A stretch of 17,381 bases of DNA from Deltaproteobacteria bacterium (GCA_021789795.1 JAJYJA010000034.1:1-17381), one strand, 5' to 3'. Shown: positions 1 to 6,450, counted from the stretch's first letter. Numbers and translations are program-made. The notes: generated by a model not told the origin, from the letters alone.

Positions 1-1
1 G

Positions 2-241
2 GGCTGGGTGCATTTCAAGCGCGGTTCCTACGACCTGGCCAAGACCCAGTTTGCCCAGGCCCTGAAGAAGCTGGGAGACAACCCGACGGTGCACTATCAT
101 CTGGGGATGACGCTGGCCAAGCTGGGGGACAAGGCCGGGGCCGCGCAGGAGCTTAAGCAGGCGATCGACTTGGGGGGCAAGGATAAGTTCCCGGAACTGG
201 AGGCGGCTAAGAACCTGCTCGCCCAGCTTGGCAAGCCGTAA
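2..241 (+). CDS. TPR-repeat protein, C-terminal fragment (5' end outside window)
   Basis: The reading frame is open from the window edge and ends at TAA 239-241, so only about 79 C-terminal residues are visible. They contain one and a half tetratricopeptide repeats. The pattern A..F..AL, then HYHLGMTLAKLGDKAGAAQELKQAI, then a closing helix, is the classic TPR helix-turn-helix spacing. TPR proteins are protein-interaction scaffolds. The gene converges on a PEP-CTERM protein, and PEP-CTERM/exosortase loci often carry a TPR lipoprotein (PrsT type). That identity is only an inference here, because the signal peptide and most of the repeats lie upstream. The GTG at position 8 falls inside a repeat and is not the real start. 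Short GC-rich inverted segments (CCGCC/GGCGG, about 243-260) lie between the two stop codons but have no T tract. Confidence 0.75.
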   Translation, partial: GWVHFKRGSYDLAKTQFAQALKKLGDNPTVHYHLGMTLAKLGDKAGAAQELKQAIDLGGKDKFPELEAAKNLLAQLGKP

Positions 242-262
242 GCCGCCCGGCAGCCGGCGGGG

Positions 263-1057
263 CTACTGGAGCGGCGGCCTGCCGCGTCGGCGCCGGCGGG
301 CCAGGAGCAGGGAGAGCCCCGACCCCAGGCTGAGCAGGGTGGCGGGTTCCGGCACCGGCAGGTTGCCGCAGTGGCCGTCGTCTTCGTGGTCGAAGAAGGC
401 GGATCTGATCTCCAGGTTGGAGTCGTAGTGGATGATGTGGCTGCCATCCCAGCCATCGTAAGCGGCGTCGTTATCCCACAGGTAGCGCACCGTCACCTGG
501 GCGGCGCTGGCGAGCGACAGGCAGAAGTAGCCGTAAAAGGGGGAGGTGTCGCTGCCGGTGATGCCTGAATTGTTGCCGTCCTGGTCGTCGAGCGGCGAGC
601 CGTTGCCGCCGAAGTCGGGGTCGGTGCCGGGGGCGTTTTCGTAGTTGATCCTAAACGAGTAGGCCAGGGGCACCCGCTTGTCCTGGCCGGGGGCGGTCCA
701 CTCGAAGTTCTCGACGTTCAGCCCGATCCGCCAGTCGCCTGCCGTCAGGGGTGCCGAGTACTCGATCCAGGTCGGGTTCAAGGGGTTGTGCGAGTCCCAG
801 AAGGTAACCGAATAGGCGTTGGTGGGCACCGACTGGCCGTCCTGGGTTGTTTTGGTGCCGCCGACAATCGGCGAGGCGTATATGCCTCCCGTCTGGCTCA
901 CCCAGTACCAGTAGCTCGAGATGTTCGAGTAGGAGGTGCCGTAGTCGAGGACGTCGATCTTGCCGTCGTCGCTGGAGTACGAGTCGGCGAGGGCTGGATG
1001 GGGGGTAAACATGCAGGGAAAGACCAGCAGGGGCAGCAGCAGGCGCGGACGGCTCAT
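263..1057 (-). CDS. PEP-CTERM sorting domain protein, exported
   Basis: 264 residues. The N-terminus is a Sec signal peptide: Arg at positions 3 and 5, a hydrophobic run at 6-17, and a likely cleavage after Ala-Leu-Ala (22-24). The C-terminus carries a textbook PEP-CTERM signal: VPEPATLL from about residue 235, a short hydrophobic helix, then a run of five arginines. In this family exosortase recognises the tail and anchors or processes the protein at the envelope, usually for exopolysaccharide-associated surface material. The body (25-230) is rich in Asp, Gly, Ser, Tyr and Asn and looks like a secreted beta-rich domain. I recognise no named domain in it. The start ATG at 1057 has GGAG about 11 bases upstream. 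The gene converges on the TPR gene, with only 21 bases between stop codons. No exosortase gene is in the window. Confidence 0.88.
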   Translation of the reverse strand: MSRPRLLLPLLVFPCMFTPHPALADSYSSDDGKIDVLDYGTSYSNISSYWYWVSQTGGIYASPIVGGTKTTQDGQSVPTNAYSVTFWDSHNPLNPTWIEYSAPLTAGDWRIGLNVENFEWTAPGQDKRVPLAYSFRINYENAPGTDPDFGGNGSPLDDQDGNNSGITGSDTSPFYGYFCLSLASAAQVTVRYLWDNDAAYDGWDGSHIIHYDSNLEIRSAFFDHEDDGHCGNLPVPEPATLLSLGSGLSLLLARRRRRGRPPLQ

Positions 1058-1219
1058 GGTGGGTGGTTCTCCATTTCTAGTTGGACGCGGGGTATTGTCT
1101 AGGCATCCTTTGCCTGGTTGGTTTTTGCCAATATCCAGGCAATAATTTCCGCTAACCTAACACGGAGCTGTTGGATTGGCAACTTTTTTTACGCCTTTAG
1201 TCTGGCGGTCAATTATTGT

Positions 1220-1248
1220 TTGACATCCTCGGCCCGGACTTATTTAAT
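1220..1248 (+). promoter_or_regulatory. Sigma70-type promoter for the PilZ-RHH genes
   Basis: TTGACA at 1220-1225 and TTTAAT at 1243-1248 are separated by exactly 17 bases. That is a perfect -35 box and a five-of-six -10 box in the 323-base gap between divergent genes. Predicted transcription starts near 1255, giving a leader of about 126 bases before the PilZ start at 1381. The rest of the gap (1058-1219) holds no gene I can support and no clear promoter for the minus-strand PEP-CTERM gene. Confidence 0.7.
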
Positions 1249-1281
1249 AATTCTGGTGACGACTCGGGAGAGCGGGGCGGC

Positions 1282-1310
1282 CTGGGCCGCAGGCTTAAGC
1301 CTGTGGCCAG
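1282..1310 (+). promoter_or_regulatory. Hairpin in the 5' leader of the PilZ transcript
   Basis: GGCCGCAGG (1285-1293) and CCTGTGGCC (1300-1308) form a nine-pair stem, counting one G-U, around the six-base loop CTTAAG. An outer CTGG/CCAG extends it with a one-base bulge. It lies between the predicted transcription start (about 1255) and the PilZ start codon. No T tract follows, so it is not a simple terminator. It may be a leader structure or, as near-palindromic DNA, a protein-binding site. I do not recognise a known riboswitch class. Confidence 0.45.
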
Positions 1311-1380
1311 TTGCTCAAGGTGATTTAGACGCCTGGCGGGCCCGGATGGCGGAGCGAGGCAAGGAGGCTGGAGGGCGGAG

Positions 1381-1809
1381 ATGGACATGAGGCATGAACC
1401 AGGGCTTGAGTTTGATTTCGACACCGGGGAGGAGGGGCGGACGGAGGGGCTTGCGGGCCGGGAGACGGAGCTTCAGAAGATCATCCGGCAAGGGTTTCGC
1501 GCCCCGGTCGAGTTGTCCCGGAAGATGCGCCTGGTAATCGACGGGGTTTCCTATGCCGTATTCAACCTGAGCGGCAACGGCATCGGCATCTACCTGAACG
1601 AGCCGGGTGGGTTCGCTTTAAAGACCAAGCTCTCCGGGATGCGGTTCGCCATTGACGGGCAGACCTTTTCGGTGGAGGGGGTGGTGGTGCATCGCGCCAG
1701 CGACGGGGCCCAGGACCTGTGCGGGATCGAGATCACCGCCATGAGCCCCGAATGTCAAGAGGCCATCCTGGCCTATCTCAAGAAGAGCCGCAGCTCTCTC
1801 TTTTCCTGA
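1381..1809 (+). CDS. PilZ domain protein, probable c-di-GMP receptor
   Basis: 142 residues, no signal peptide or membrane segment, so cytoplasmic. Both PilZ signature elements are present: an RxxxR motif (R36-QGF-R40) and an (D/N)xSxxG motif (N62-L-S64-G-N-G67). They are followed by beta strands typical of the PilZ barrel and a C-terminal helix (about 122-137). In the family these residues hold a c-di-GMP dimer. The 30-residue acidic N-terminal extension is unassigned. ATG 1381 is preceded by GGAGGG at 1370-1375, and ATG 1387 is an alternative with better spacing. It opens a plus-strand cluster: the RHH-like gene follows after 15 bases and ParA after that. Its target is unknown. Context suggests c-di-GMP input to the ParA module or to the envelope protein encoded downstream. 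Confidence 0.85.
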   Translation: MDMRHEPGLEFDFDTGEEGRTEGLAGRETELQKIIRQGFRAPVELSRKMRLVIDGVSYAVFNLSGNGIGIYLNEPGGFALKTKLSGMRFAIDGQTFSVEGVVVHRASDGAQDLCGIEITAMSPECQEAILAYLKKSRSSLFS

Positions 1810-1824
1810 CCGCCACGTGTCCTT

Positions 1825-2226
1825 ATGCCCGAGCAACCTAAACAGCGCGACATCCTGGCCGACATTTTGGCCGATTCCCATCATGGCGCCATTCGGGGCC
1901 TGGAGGAGTTGGGTCAGTTGATCCGGCCCCCGGAGGCGTCTCGTCCCCTGACCAAGAAGGCGGCCACCGCCGCCTCGCCGCCGACCAGGGGCCGGCGCGG
2001 GCCGCGCCACAAGACCACCCACTACCTGGCTACCGAGGTATTCGAGACCCTGGGCGACGCCAAGGAGGGGGTGAAGGAGCTCTTGCCCGCCGAGGCCCGT
2101 TTCATGGCCACCAAGTCACGCATCGTGGAAAGCGCGGTGGCCATGGTGCTCAAGGATTTCGAGGCCAAGGGCAAGGATAGCGCCTTGATTCAGGAGCTGT
2201 TGAAGGAAGAGGGCCTGAAGAAGTGA
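1825..2226 (+). CDS. Ribbon-helix-helix-like DNA-binding protein, probable ParA partner
   Basis: 133 residues. The N-terminal half (1-60) is a short helical segment followed by a basic, Pro/Arg-rich linker. The C-terminal half (about 62-125) starts with a short strand (KTTHYL), then helix ATEVFETLGDAKEGVKELL, then ATKSRIVESAVAMVLKDFE. That is a strand, then an amphipathic helix, then an (S/T)KSxIVxxA helix, as in ribbon-helix-helix proteins. Such small basic RHH proteins act as centromere-binding partners of ParA in class Ib partition systems. The assignment here rests on pattern and on the ParA gene 195 bases downstream. No convincing ribosome-binding site precedes ATG 1825, so translation may be coupled to the PilZ gene 15 bases upstream. 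An alternative is a plain transcriptional repressor. No homologue search was possible. Confidence 0.6.
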   Translation: MPEQPKQRDILADILADSHHGAIRGLEELGQLIRPPEASRPLTKKAATAASPPTRGRRGPRHKTTHYLATEVFETLGDAKEGVKELLPAEARFMATKSRIVESAVAMVLKDFEAKGKDSALIQELLKEEGLKK

Positions 2227-2229
2227 ATC

Positions 2230-2252
2230 GGCCTGGGCCTGGGCCCAAGGCC
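2230..2252 (+). terminator. GC-rich hairpin after the RHH-like gene
   Basis: GGCCTGGGCC (2230-2239) pairs with GGCCCAAGGCC (2242-2252), with one bulged A and a very tight loop, starting 3 bases after the stop codon. No T tract follows, so it would be a weak intrinsic terminator or a pause/stability hairpin. ParA transcription could continue through it or start in the 2253-2421 gap, where I see no clear promoter. Confidence 0.35.
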
Positions 2253-2267
2253 TCCTGACCCGCTGCC

Positions 2268-2332
2268 TTTAGGGGCCGTGCAGAAACAACCAGGACAATT
2301 CCCCCCGACTCTTACGGCGTGTTGCCGTCGCC
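2268..2332. repeat. Intergenic repeat copy R1
   Basis: This segment resembles the one at 5366-5430. GTGC.GAAA, GGACAATT, a C run, ACTCTTA and GGC occur in the same order, over 41 bases here and 42 there, with a one-base indel. Its left end TTTAGGGGCCGT and right end CTTACGGC form short inverted repeats (GCCGT/ACGGC), matching the architecture of the copy at 6287-6351. The tail GCCGTCGCC is shared with 15050-15058. Confidence 0.55.
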
Positions 2333-2421
2333 ATGAGGTTTATGCTCCGGTTGTTTTCACTCGCCGGCTTATCTAGGTAGTTTAAGAAGCGTATGGCAAT
2401 CGCAGGCTGGAGCCGCCATCT

Positions 2422-3348
2422 ATGATTATCACCTGTCCCCAATGCAAGAAGCAGCACCACATTGATGAAAAGGCCATTCCCGCCAACGTTAAGAAGGCGA
2501 GATGCAAATCCTGCGGTGCCAGTTTTCTACTGGCCGGACCGGCGCCGGAGAGCGCGGTCGAGCAGCCGGTGGCGTCCGTAAAGGACGGCGGCCCGCGCCG
2601 GATCAGCGTCTCGTTGAGCAAGGGGGGGGTGGGCAAGACCACCACGGCGGTGAATTTGGCGGTGGGGTTGGCGCTGGCCGGGTTCAAGGTGCTACTGGTG
2701 GATACCGACACCCAGGGCCAGTCCAGTTACATGCTGGGGGTGACCCCTAAGGCGGGTCTAACCGAGCTGGTCATGGGGGAACTACGCCCGGAAGAGGCCA
2801 TGATCCAGGTCCGGGATCGTCTCTGGCTCCTGGCCGGGGGTAAGTCCCTGGCCGGGGTCAAGCGCCTGATCGGGCGCAAGGACTTTGGCGGCGAGTTGAC
2901 CTTGGCCGAGAGCCTGACTGGACTGGACGCGGTCTTTGACTACGTGGTGGTCGATACCTCCCCCGGCTGGGACCCCCTGACGGTCAACATCCTCTTCTAT
3001 GTCAGCGAGATCCTGACCCCGGTCTCGCTGGAGGTGATGTCGATCCAGGGGCTGATGGAGTTCTTGAAGAGTATCGCCTCGATCCAGAAGTATCGCCCGC
3101 AAGTGGCCTTGAAGTACATCCTGCCCACCTTCCTGGATATGCGGGTCAAGAAGTCGGTGGGCATCCTGGAGCGGCTTCAGGAGCTTTACGGCAACAACGT
3201 CTGCGCCCCTATCCGTTACAACGTCCGGCTGTCCGAGGCCCCTGCTTACGGCCAGAGCATCTACGAGTTCGCCCCCGGTTCCCCCGGCGCCAGTGACTAT
3301 CGCGAGCTGGTGCGCAAGGTCGCTGGCAATCCCAAGCTTTTCCGGTAG
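2422..3348 (+). CDS. ParA-family ATPase with N-terminal MJ0042-type zinc finger
   Basis: 308 residues. Residues 1-37 form an MJ0042-like zinc finger, with C5-x2-C8 and C28-x2-C31 and the IPxN/CKSCG context. Residues 59-305 are a ParA/Soj ATPase. The deviant Walker A is KGGVGKTT (67-74) with the signature lysine, A' is LLVDTDTQGQSS, Walker B is DYVVVDTSPGWDP, and the C-terminal segment RLSEAPAYGQSI is typical of Soj. Such ATPases position DNA or protein cargo over the nucleoid. The zinc finger is an unusual addition and may replace or supplement the N-terminal DNA-contacting region. An RHH-like partner lies upstream. A membrane protein with another zinc ribbon starts 49 bases downstream, so cargo may be an envelope structure instead of a plasmid. 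ATG 2422 has GGAG 11 bases upstream. A run of eight G (2622-2629) encodes part of Walker A. Confidence 0.88.
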   Translation: MIITCPQCKKQHHIDEKAIPANVKKARCKSCGASFLLAGPAPESAVEQPVASVKDGGPRRISVSLSKGGVGKTTTAVNLAVGLALAGFKVLLVDTDTQGQSSYMLGVTPKAGLTELVMGELRPEEAMIQVRDRLWLLAGGKSLAGVKRLIGRKDFGGELTLAESLTGLDAVFDYVVVDTSPGWDPLTVNILFYVSEILTPVSLEVMSIQGLMEFLKSIASIQKYRPQVALKYILPTFLDMRVKKSVGILERLQELYGNNVCAPIRYNVRLSEAPAYGQSIYEFAPGSPGASDYRELVRKVAGNPKLFR

Positions 3349-3396
3349 TATCTCCGTGTCTTGGCCCATGGCACTTCTGGTCGGTGGTGAACGCGG

Positions 3397-5355
3397 TTGA
3401 TTTGCGTCCGCTGTAACACCAGCAACGACAGCGCCCGGCGGCATTGCGAAAAATGCGGTGCTCCCTTGCAGTTGCAGCGGCGCGGCGACCGTTTCCGCTC
3501 CCGGCAGATCGCGGTGGCCGGGATTTTGTTTTTGCTGTGGGCTGCCGCCTTTATGACGGTGTTTAGGGAGGCGATTTTCCCCCAGGCCATCGCCGAGCGG
3601 CAGCTGTCGCCCGCCGAGCGGCAGGCGCGGGAGGATGAGCTGGCCGCCAAGCGGGAGGCGATGCGGGTGCAACTGGCCGAAATGCTGAAGCAGAAGGCCA
3701 AGCGGGACGCCAACGCCGGCGAGAACCACGCCGCCTCGGCCCAAGAAGCACCTCCCGCGCCGTCCGCGTCCACAAAGGCGAAGTCCGTGGCCACCTTGAA
3801 CGCTGGCTGGGTGACGATTGCCGACCCCTGGGGTCATCTGGTCACCAGGGTGCGGAGCGCGGTCACGGTGGGCGGTTGGCTCGCCCTGCCGGCCCGGGCG
3901 TTGGTCGCTGGCTACCGATGGACGCTGGTTCGTGACGATGGCCGGCAGGCGGAGATCGTGGCCGGACGCTGGGACGAGGGCCAGGATGTCGGGCTCTGGC
4001 GAACCCCGCCGCCCGCCGGCGGCGGCGACGGTCTCTCCCTGGCCGCCTTCCGGGGCGATGTCCCCTTAGGTTGGATGAGCCTGGAGTCGGAGCGCGAGGT
4101 GACCGGGGTGCGGCTGGAGCCGGGCCAGCGGCAGGGTGATTTCGTGGTCTGCGCCATCCCCAAGGGCTTAAAGGAGGTGGGGGTGTTCGTCCAGGGTAAG
4201 GCCATCGTCGGCTTCACCTTCGGGACCTGGCGGGAGGGGGCCTACCTGTGGACCGGGCCGGCGGAGGCGGAGCTGACCACCGATACCGATCCCCACGACT
4301 TTTACGGCCGCACCTTCGCAGGCGGCCGGGAGGAGAAGATCGGTCTCGCCCTGTCCATGCGGGGGAAATCCCCGGATGCCGAGGTGTTTGCTGTCCTGGC
4401 CGAGGCCTTCTCCCTGCCGCCGAAACTATCCCCCGCCGACACCCCGGGATACCTGCGGTCCGAGGGGGCGGTGGCCCTGCTGCGCAAGTTGTGCGGCAAG
4501 TTGATCCGTGGCGGCCAGGGCCCCCAGGTGGTTGCCGCCTTGAGCGATCAGGTGCTGCTTGAGATCGGCGACATCTCCCTGCTCCTGGATATGATCCCCG
4601 CCATCACCGCCAGCCAGGGCTTCGAGGCCGCCACCAAGAAGATCGAGACCGTGGGCCGGGAGCTGGTGGAGCGGGGGGGGGTGGATGTGCCGGCGGTCAA
4701 CGAGTTGCATCTGCGGTTGTACCGGGAGTGGCTGCAGTCGCTCTTGACCGTGAAGTCGCTCGATGAGGCGGCCGATGTCCTGGACCGGGGTAAGGCCTTC
4801 TACCCCAACGACCCCTATCTGCACCTGATGGCGGTGGAGCTGGCCCTGCTGAACAACAACTGGCGGGAGGCGGGGCGGCTCTTGGCCATGATGAGCTACC
4901 CGCCGGAGTTGCAGGATCGGGCCGAGCTGCTGGCCAGGAAGATCGCCGAGATGAAGGGCGACGCGGGCCGGATCGTGATCCGTTTTCCCCCCGGCAGCAG
5001 CCTGATCCCGGTGTCGGCGGCCTTAAACCAGGCGGTCAACCAGAAGTTCATGGTCGATACCGGGGCCTCGATGGTGTCGATTCCCTCGGCGACCGCCGAG
5101 GCCTTGAATTTGAAGGTGGTGCGGGGGGATCACTGGGATCAGCACCAGGTGTCCACTGCCGGTGGGGTGGTCGCCGCCCCCGAGGTGCTGATCGATACCC
5201 TGGAGGTCGAGGGCTGGGTGGAGCACAACGTCCGGGCCCTGGTGATGGATATCCCCGATCAGCCGGGGGTGGGGCTCTTGGGCTTGAATTACCTGGGGCG
5301 GTTCAAGATGGATTTGAATACCGGGGAGGGCAAGCTGACCCTGCGGCCCAAATGA
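3397..5355 (+). CDS. Membrane protein: zinc ribbon, TM helix, degenerate protease-like region, TPR-like helices, retropepsin-like domain
   Basis: 652 residues from a TTG start. An in-frame TGA at 3388-3390 leaves no ATG before the first cysteines. Domains in order: zinc ribbon (C3-x2-C6, C17-x2-C20); transmembrane helix about 38-56; Ala/Glu/Lys coiled coil 65-110; a beta-rich stretch about 130-310 resembling a chymotrypsin fold without a recognisable triad (inference); helical, TPR-like repeats about 330-510; and a retropepsin-like domain from about 525 to the end, with catalytic D554 in VDTGAS and LLGLNYLGRF near the C-terminus. The clan AA domain should be a periplasmic aspartic protease or a peptide-binding relic. 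The zinc ribbon stays cytoplasmic, next to ParA. A 10-codon ORF (ATG 3368) ends at a TGA overlapping the TTG. A nine-G tract (4673-4681) lies in the coding sequence. I know no named family with this whole architecture. Confidence 0.8.
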   Translation: MICVRCNTSNDSARRHCEKCGAPLQLQRRGDRFRSRQIAVAGILFLLWAAAFMTVFREAIFPQAIAERQLSPAERQAREDELAAKREAMRVQLAEMLKQKAKRDANAGENHAASAQEAPPAPSASTKAKSVATLNAGWVTIADPWGHLVTRVRSAVTVGGWLALPARALVAGYRWTLVRDDGRQAEIVAGRWDEGQDVGLWRTPPPAGGGDGLSLAAFRGDVPLGWMSLESEREVTGVRLEPGQRQGDFVVCAIPKGLKEVGVFVQGKAIVGFTFGTWREGAYLWTGPAEAELTTDTDPHDFYGRTFAGGREEKIGLALSMRGKSPDAEVFAVLAEAFSLPPKLSPADTPGYLRSEGAVALLRKLCGKLIRGGQGPQVVAALSDQVLLEIGDISLLLDMIPAITASQGFEAATKKIETVGRELVERGGVDVPAVNELHLRLYREWLQSLLTVKSLDEAADVLDRGKAFYPNDPYLHLMAVELALLNNNWREAGRLLAMMSYPPELQDRAELLARKIAEMKGDAGRIVIRFPPGSSLIPVSAALNQAVNQKFMVDTGASMVSIPSATAEALNLKVVRGDHWDQHQVSTAGGVVAAPEVLIDTLEVEGWVEHNVRALVMDIPDQPGVGLLGLNYLGRFKMDLNTGEGKLTLRPK

Positions 5356-5366
5356 TCGGGCCGCAG
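5341..5366 (+). terminator. Hairpin overlapping the stop codon of the retropepsin gene
   Basis: CTGCGGCCC (5341-5349) and GGGCCGCAG (5358-5366) form a perfect nine-base-pair stem with an eight-base loop that contains the stop codon TGA. No T tract follows. It lies between convergent genes, so it probably marks the 3' end of the plus-strand transcript, perhaps with Rho or as a stability hairpin. Confidence 0.5.
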
Positions 5367-5430
5367 CAGGGGTGCGGAAATAGCTTGGACAATTTCCCCA
5401 CAACTCTTAAGGCTCGCCGGCTTAGCCGTG
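5366..5430. repeat. Intergenic repeat copy R2
   Basis: Shares GTGC.GAAA, GGACAATT, CCCC, AACTCTTA and GGC in order with R1 (2268-2332). Its tail GGCTCGCCGGCTTAGCCGTG resembles the GGCTCCTTATGCCGT tail of the copies near 6336 and 15039. The TTA inside the tail (5422-5424) serves as the reverse-complement TAA stop codon of the minus-strand MshEN gene, so the element has become the gene's 3' end. Confidence 0.5.
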
Positions 5431-6240
5431 GGTGGGCGGGGTCTTCTTGGCGCTGGCCGCGAGTTTGCCCTTGATCAGCCAGGCCAGCCAGGTGGCCTGT
5501 TTTTCGGAAAAGTTGGGGCGTTGCTGGTCAACAAAGACCTTTAGCCGGTCAACCGAGGGGAAGGTGACGGAGTAGAAGCCCTTGGTATAGGCCCCATGCC
5601 CGAGTAGCGAGATCTTGCCCGAGCCCTCCACCCCCACCATCAGGTCGTGGTTCTTGTAGGTGACCGCGTCTTGGGAGACGGAGACCGTACCGTAGCGTTC
5701 GTGCATCACGTAGCGGTAGGCAAGCCAGCCGCCTCCGGCCAGCAGCACCAGGAGGCAGATGCTGGCCAGCCGGGCGGCCCGGCCATAGACCTGGGGGTTG
5801 ACCAGGTCCCGGTAGGAAAAGGGGATCAAGCGCTTGATCGCCGCCGAGATGTCCGGTTCCCTGGCCAGCATCGGCCTGACCACCATGCCGGTATAGGTCT
5901 CGATGTCGGTGATGGCCGCGTCGTCGGAGGGATCGACCATGGCCACGTTGAGGACGTTTTTTTGTTCCTGGCGCAGGGGCAGGACGGTGTATTTCCGGCA
6001 CAGGTAGCGGGGCAGGAGATCGACGACCTCGGTAGAGAACTCCTGATCGACGTTGATGATGTCAAGCCCCATCTGCTGCGACAGCACCTTGAGCAACTGG
6101 TCGGCACTGATCACCCCCATCTTGAGCAGGATGTATCCCAGCCGGCGGTTGCCGCCCACCTGGATGCGTAGCGCCTGGTCGATCTGCTCCTCGCTGGCCA
6201 GGTTGTGTTCCTTTAGGATGTCGCCCAGTCGCTTGCCCAT
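5422..6240 (-). CDS. Membrane-anchored MshEN-domain protein, probable c-di-GMP receptor without ATPase
   Basis: 272 residues from ATG 6240, which is preceded by an AAGGGGGG ribosome site. ATG 6261 and ATG 6303 are in-frame alternatives that would include more of the repeat and the G tract. The N-terminus is the GspE/PilB N-terminal (MshEN) fold. A 24-residue motif at 4-27 and a second at 33-56, with a 5-residue spacer, match RLGxx..xxG..xxxxLxxxLxxQ. The second is perfect. The first has Asn in place of Gly at motif position 10 and Ile in place of the first Leu. A conserved helical/strand region follows to about 140, then a transmembrane helix at 158-179 and a C-terminal domain (180-272) I do not recognise. 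In MshE this domain binds c-di-GMP and controls the attached ATPase. Here the ATPase is absent, so the protein may relay c-di-GMP level across the membrane. Confidence 0.82.
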   Translation of the reverse strand: MGKRLGDILKEHNLASEEQIDQALRIQVGGNRRLGYILLKMGVISADQLLKVLSQQMGLDIINVDQEFSTEVVDLLPRYLCRKYTVLPLRQEQKNVLNVAMVDPSDDAAITDIETYTGMVVRPMLAREPDISAAIKRLIPFSYRDLVNPQVYGRAARLASICLLVLLAGGGWLAYRYVMHERYGTVSVSQDAVTYKNHDLMVGVEGSGKISLLGHGAYTKGFYSVTFPSVDRLKVFVDQQRPNFSEKQATWLAWLIKGKLAASAKKTPPTHG

Positions 6241-6267
6241 GCTTCGTTCCCCCCTTCGCATCGTACT

Positions 6268-6278
6268 CCCCCCCCCCC
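6268..6278 (-). repeat. Eleven-base poly-G tract (coding strand of the MshEN gene)
   Basis: Eleven consecutive C on the plus strand, so eleven G on the coding strand. The tract lies 27 bases 5' of the preferred start and directly before ATG 6261. If translation starts at ATG 6303, the tract is in the coding sequence and a length change would shift the frame. If it starts at 6240 or 6261, a change would alter the leader or ribosome-site spacing. Such tracts are typical sites of slipped-strand variation and also of sequencing error. Confidence 0.9.
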
Positions 6279-6286
6279 TCTGACTG

Positions 6287-6351
6287 TTAGGAGCCGTCAC
6301 CAAAGAGCTTCCACAATTGTATCCCCTCCCGTTACGGCTCCTTATGCCGTT
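6287..6351. repeat. Intergenic repeat copy R3 with terminal inverted repeat
   Basis: GGAGCCGT (6290-6297) and ACGGCTCC (6334-6341) are perfect inverted repeats around a 36-base interior that contains ACAATT and CCCC. The 15-base tail GGCTCCTTATGCCGT (6336-6350) is identical to 15039-15053, and TTAGGAGCC (6287-6295) recurs at 6392-6400 and 15020-15028. It lies in the leader region of the MshEN gene. Confidence 0.6.
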
Positions 6352-6429
6352 TTTGCTGTGAAAAATGAAGAGGTTATTTTGTGATCAAGGCTTAGGAGCC
6401 CTACTTTTTTCAAGTATAGAGCAGGTTGG

Positions 6430-6448
6430 AAAAAATTTGCAAGCAAAT
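6430..6448 (-). terminator. Intrinsic terminator of the M23/GIY-YIG gene
   Basis: Read on the minus strand, ATTTG, loop CTTG, CAAAT is followed at once by five T (6434-6430), starting 2 bases after the stop codon. The stem is short and AT-rich, so it is moderate as a terminator, but the T tract is in the right place. The rest of 6241-6450 holds the poly-G tract, repeat R3 and a partial repeat TTAGGAGCC at 6392. I see no clear promoter for the MshEN gene. Confidence 0.45.
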
Positions 6449-6450
6449 GT

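Noticed and set aside
1118..1390. A 90-codon plus-strand frame in the PEP-CTERM/PilZ gap
   Set aside because: The predicted promoter (1220-1248) and leader hairpin lie inside it, it has no ribosome site, and it runs into the PilZ start.
1817..1829. TCCTTATGCCC at the start of the RHH-like gene as another repeat copy
   Set aside because: Only about ten bases match the GGCTCCTTATGCCGT tail and no stem or interior block is present, so it may be chance.
2782..3837. A 351-codon minus-strand open frame opposite parA
   Set aside because: It covers the ParA Walker B region and the zinc-ribbon gene start on the other strand. No recognisable motif.
4673..4681. Nine-G tract in the retropepsin gene as a phase-variation site
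   Set aside because: The frame is intact and GGG codons are common here (an eight-G run also encodes part of the ParA Walker A), so codon use is the simpler reason.
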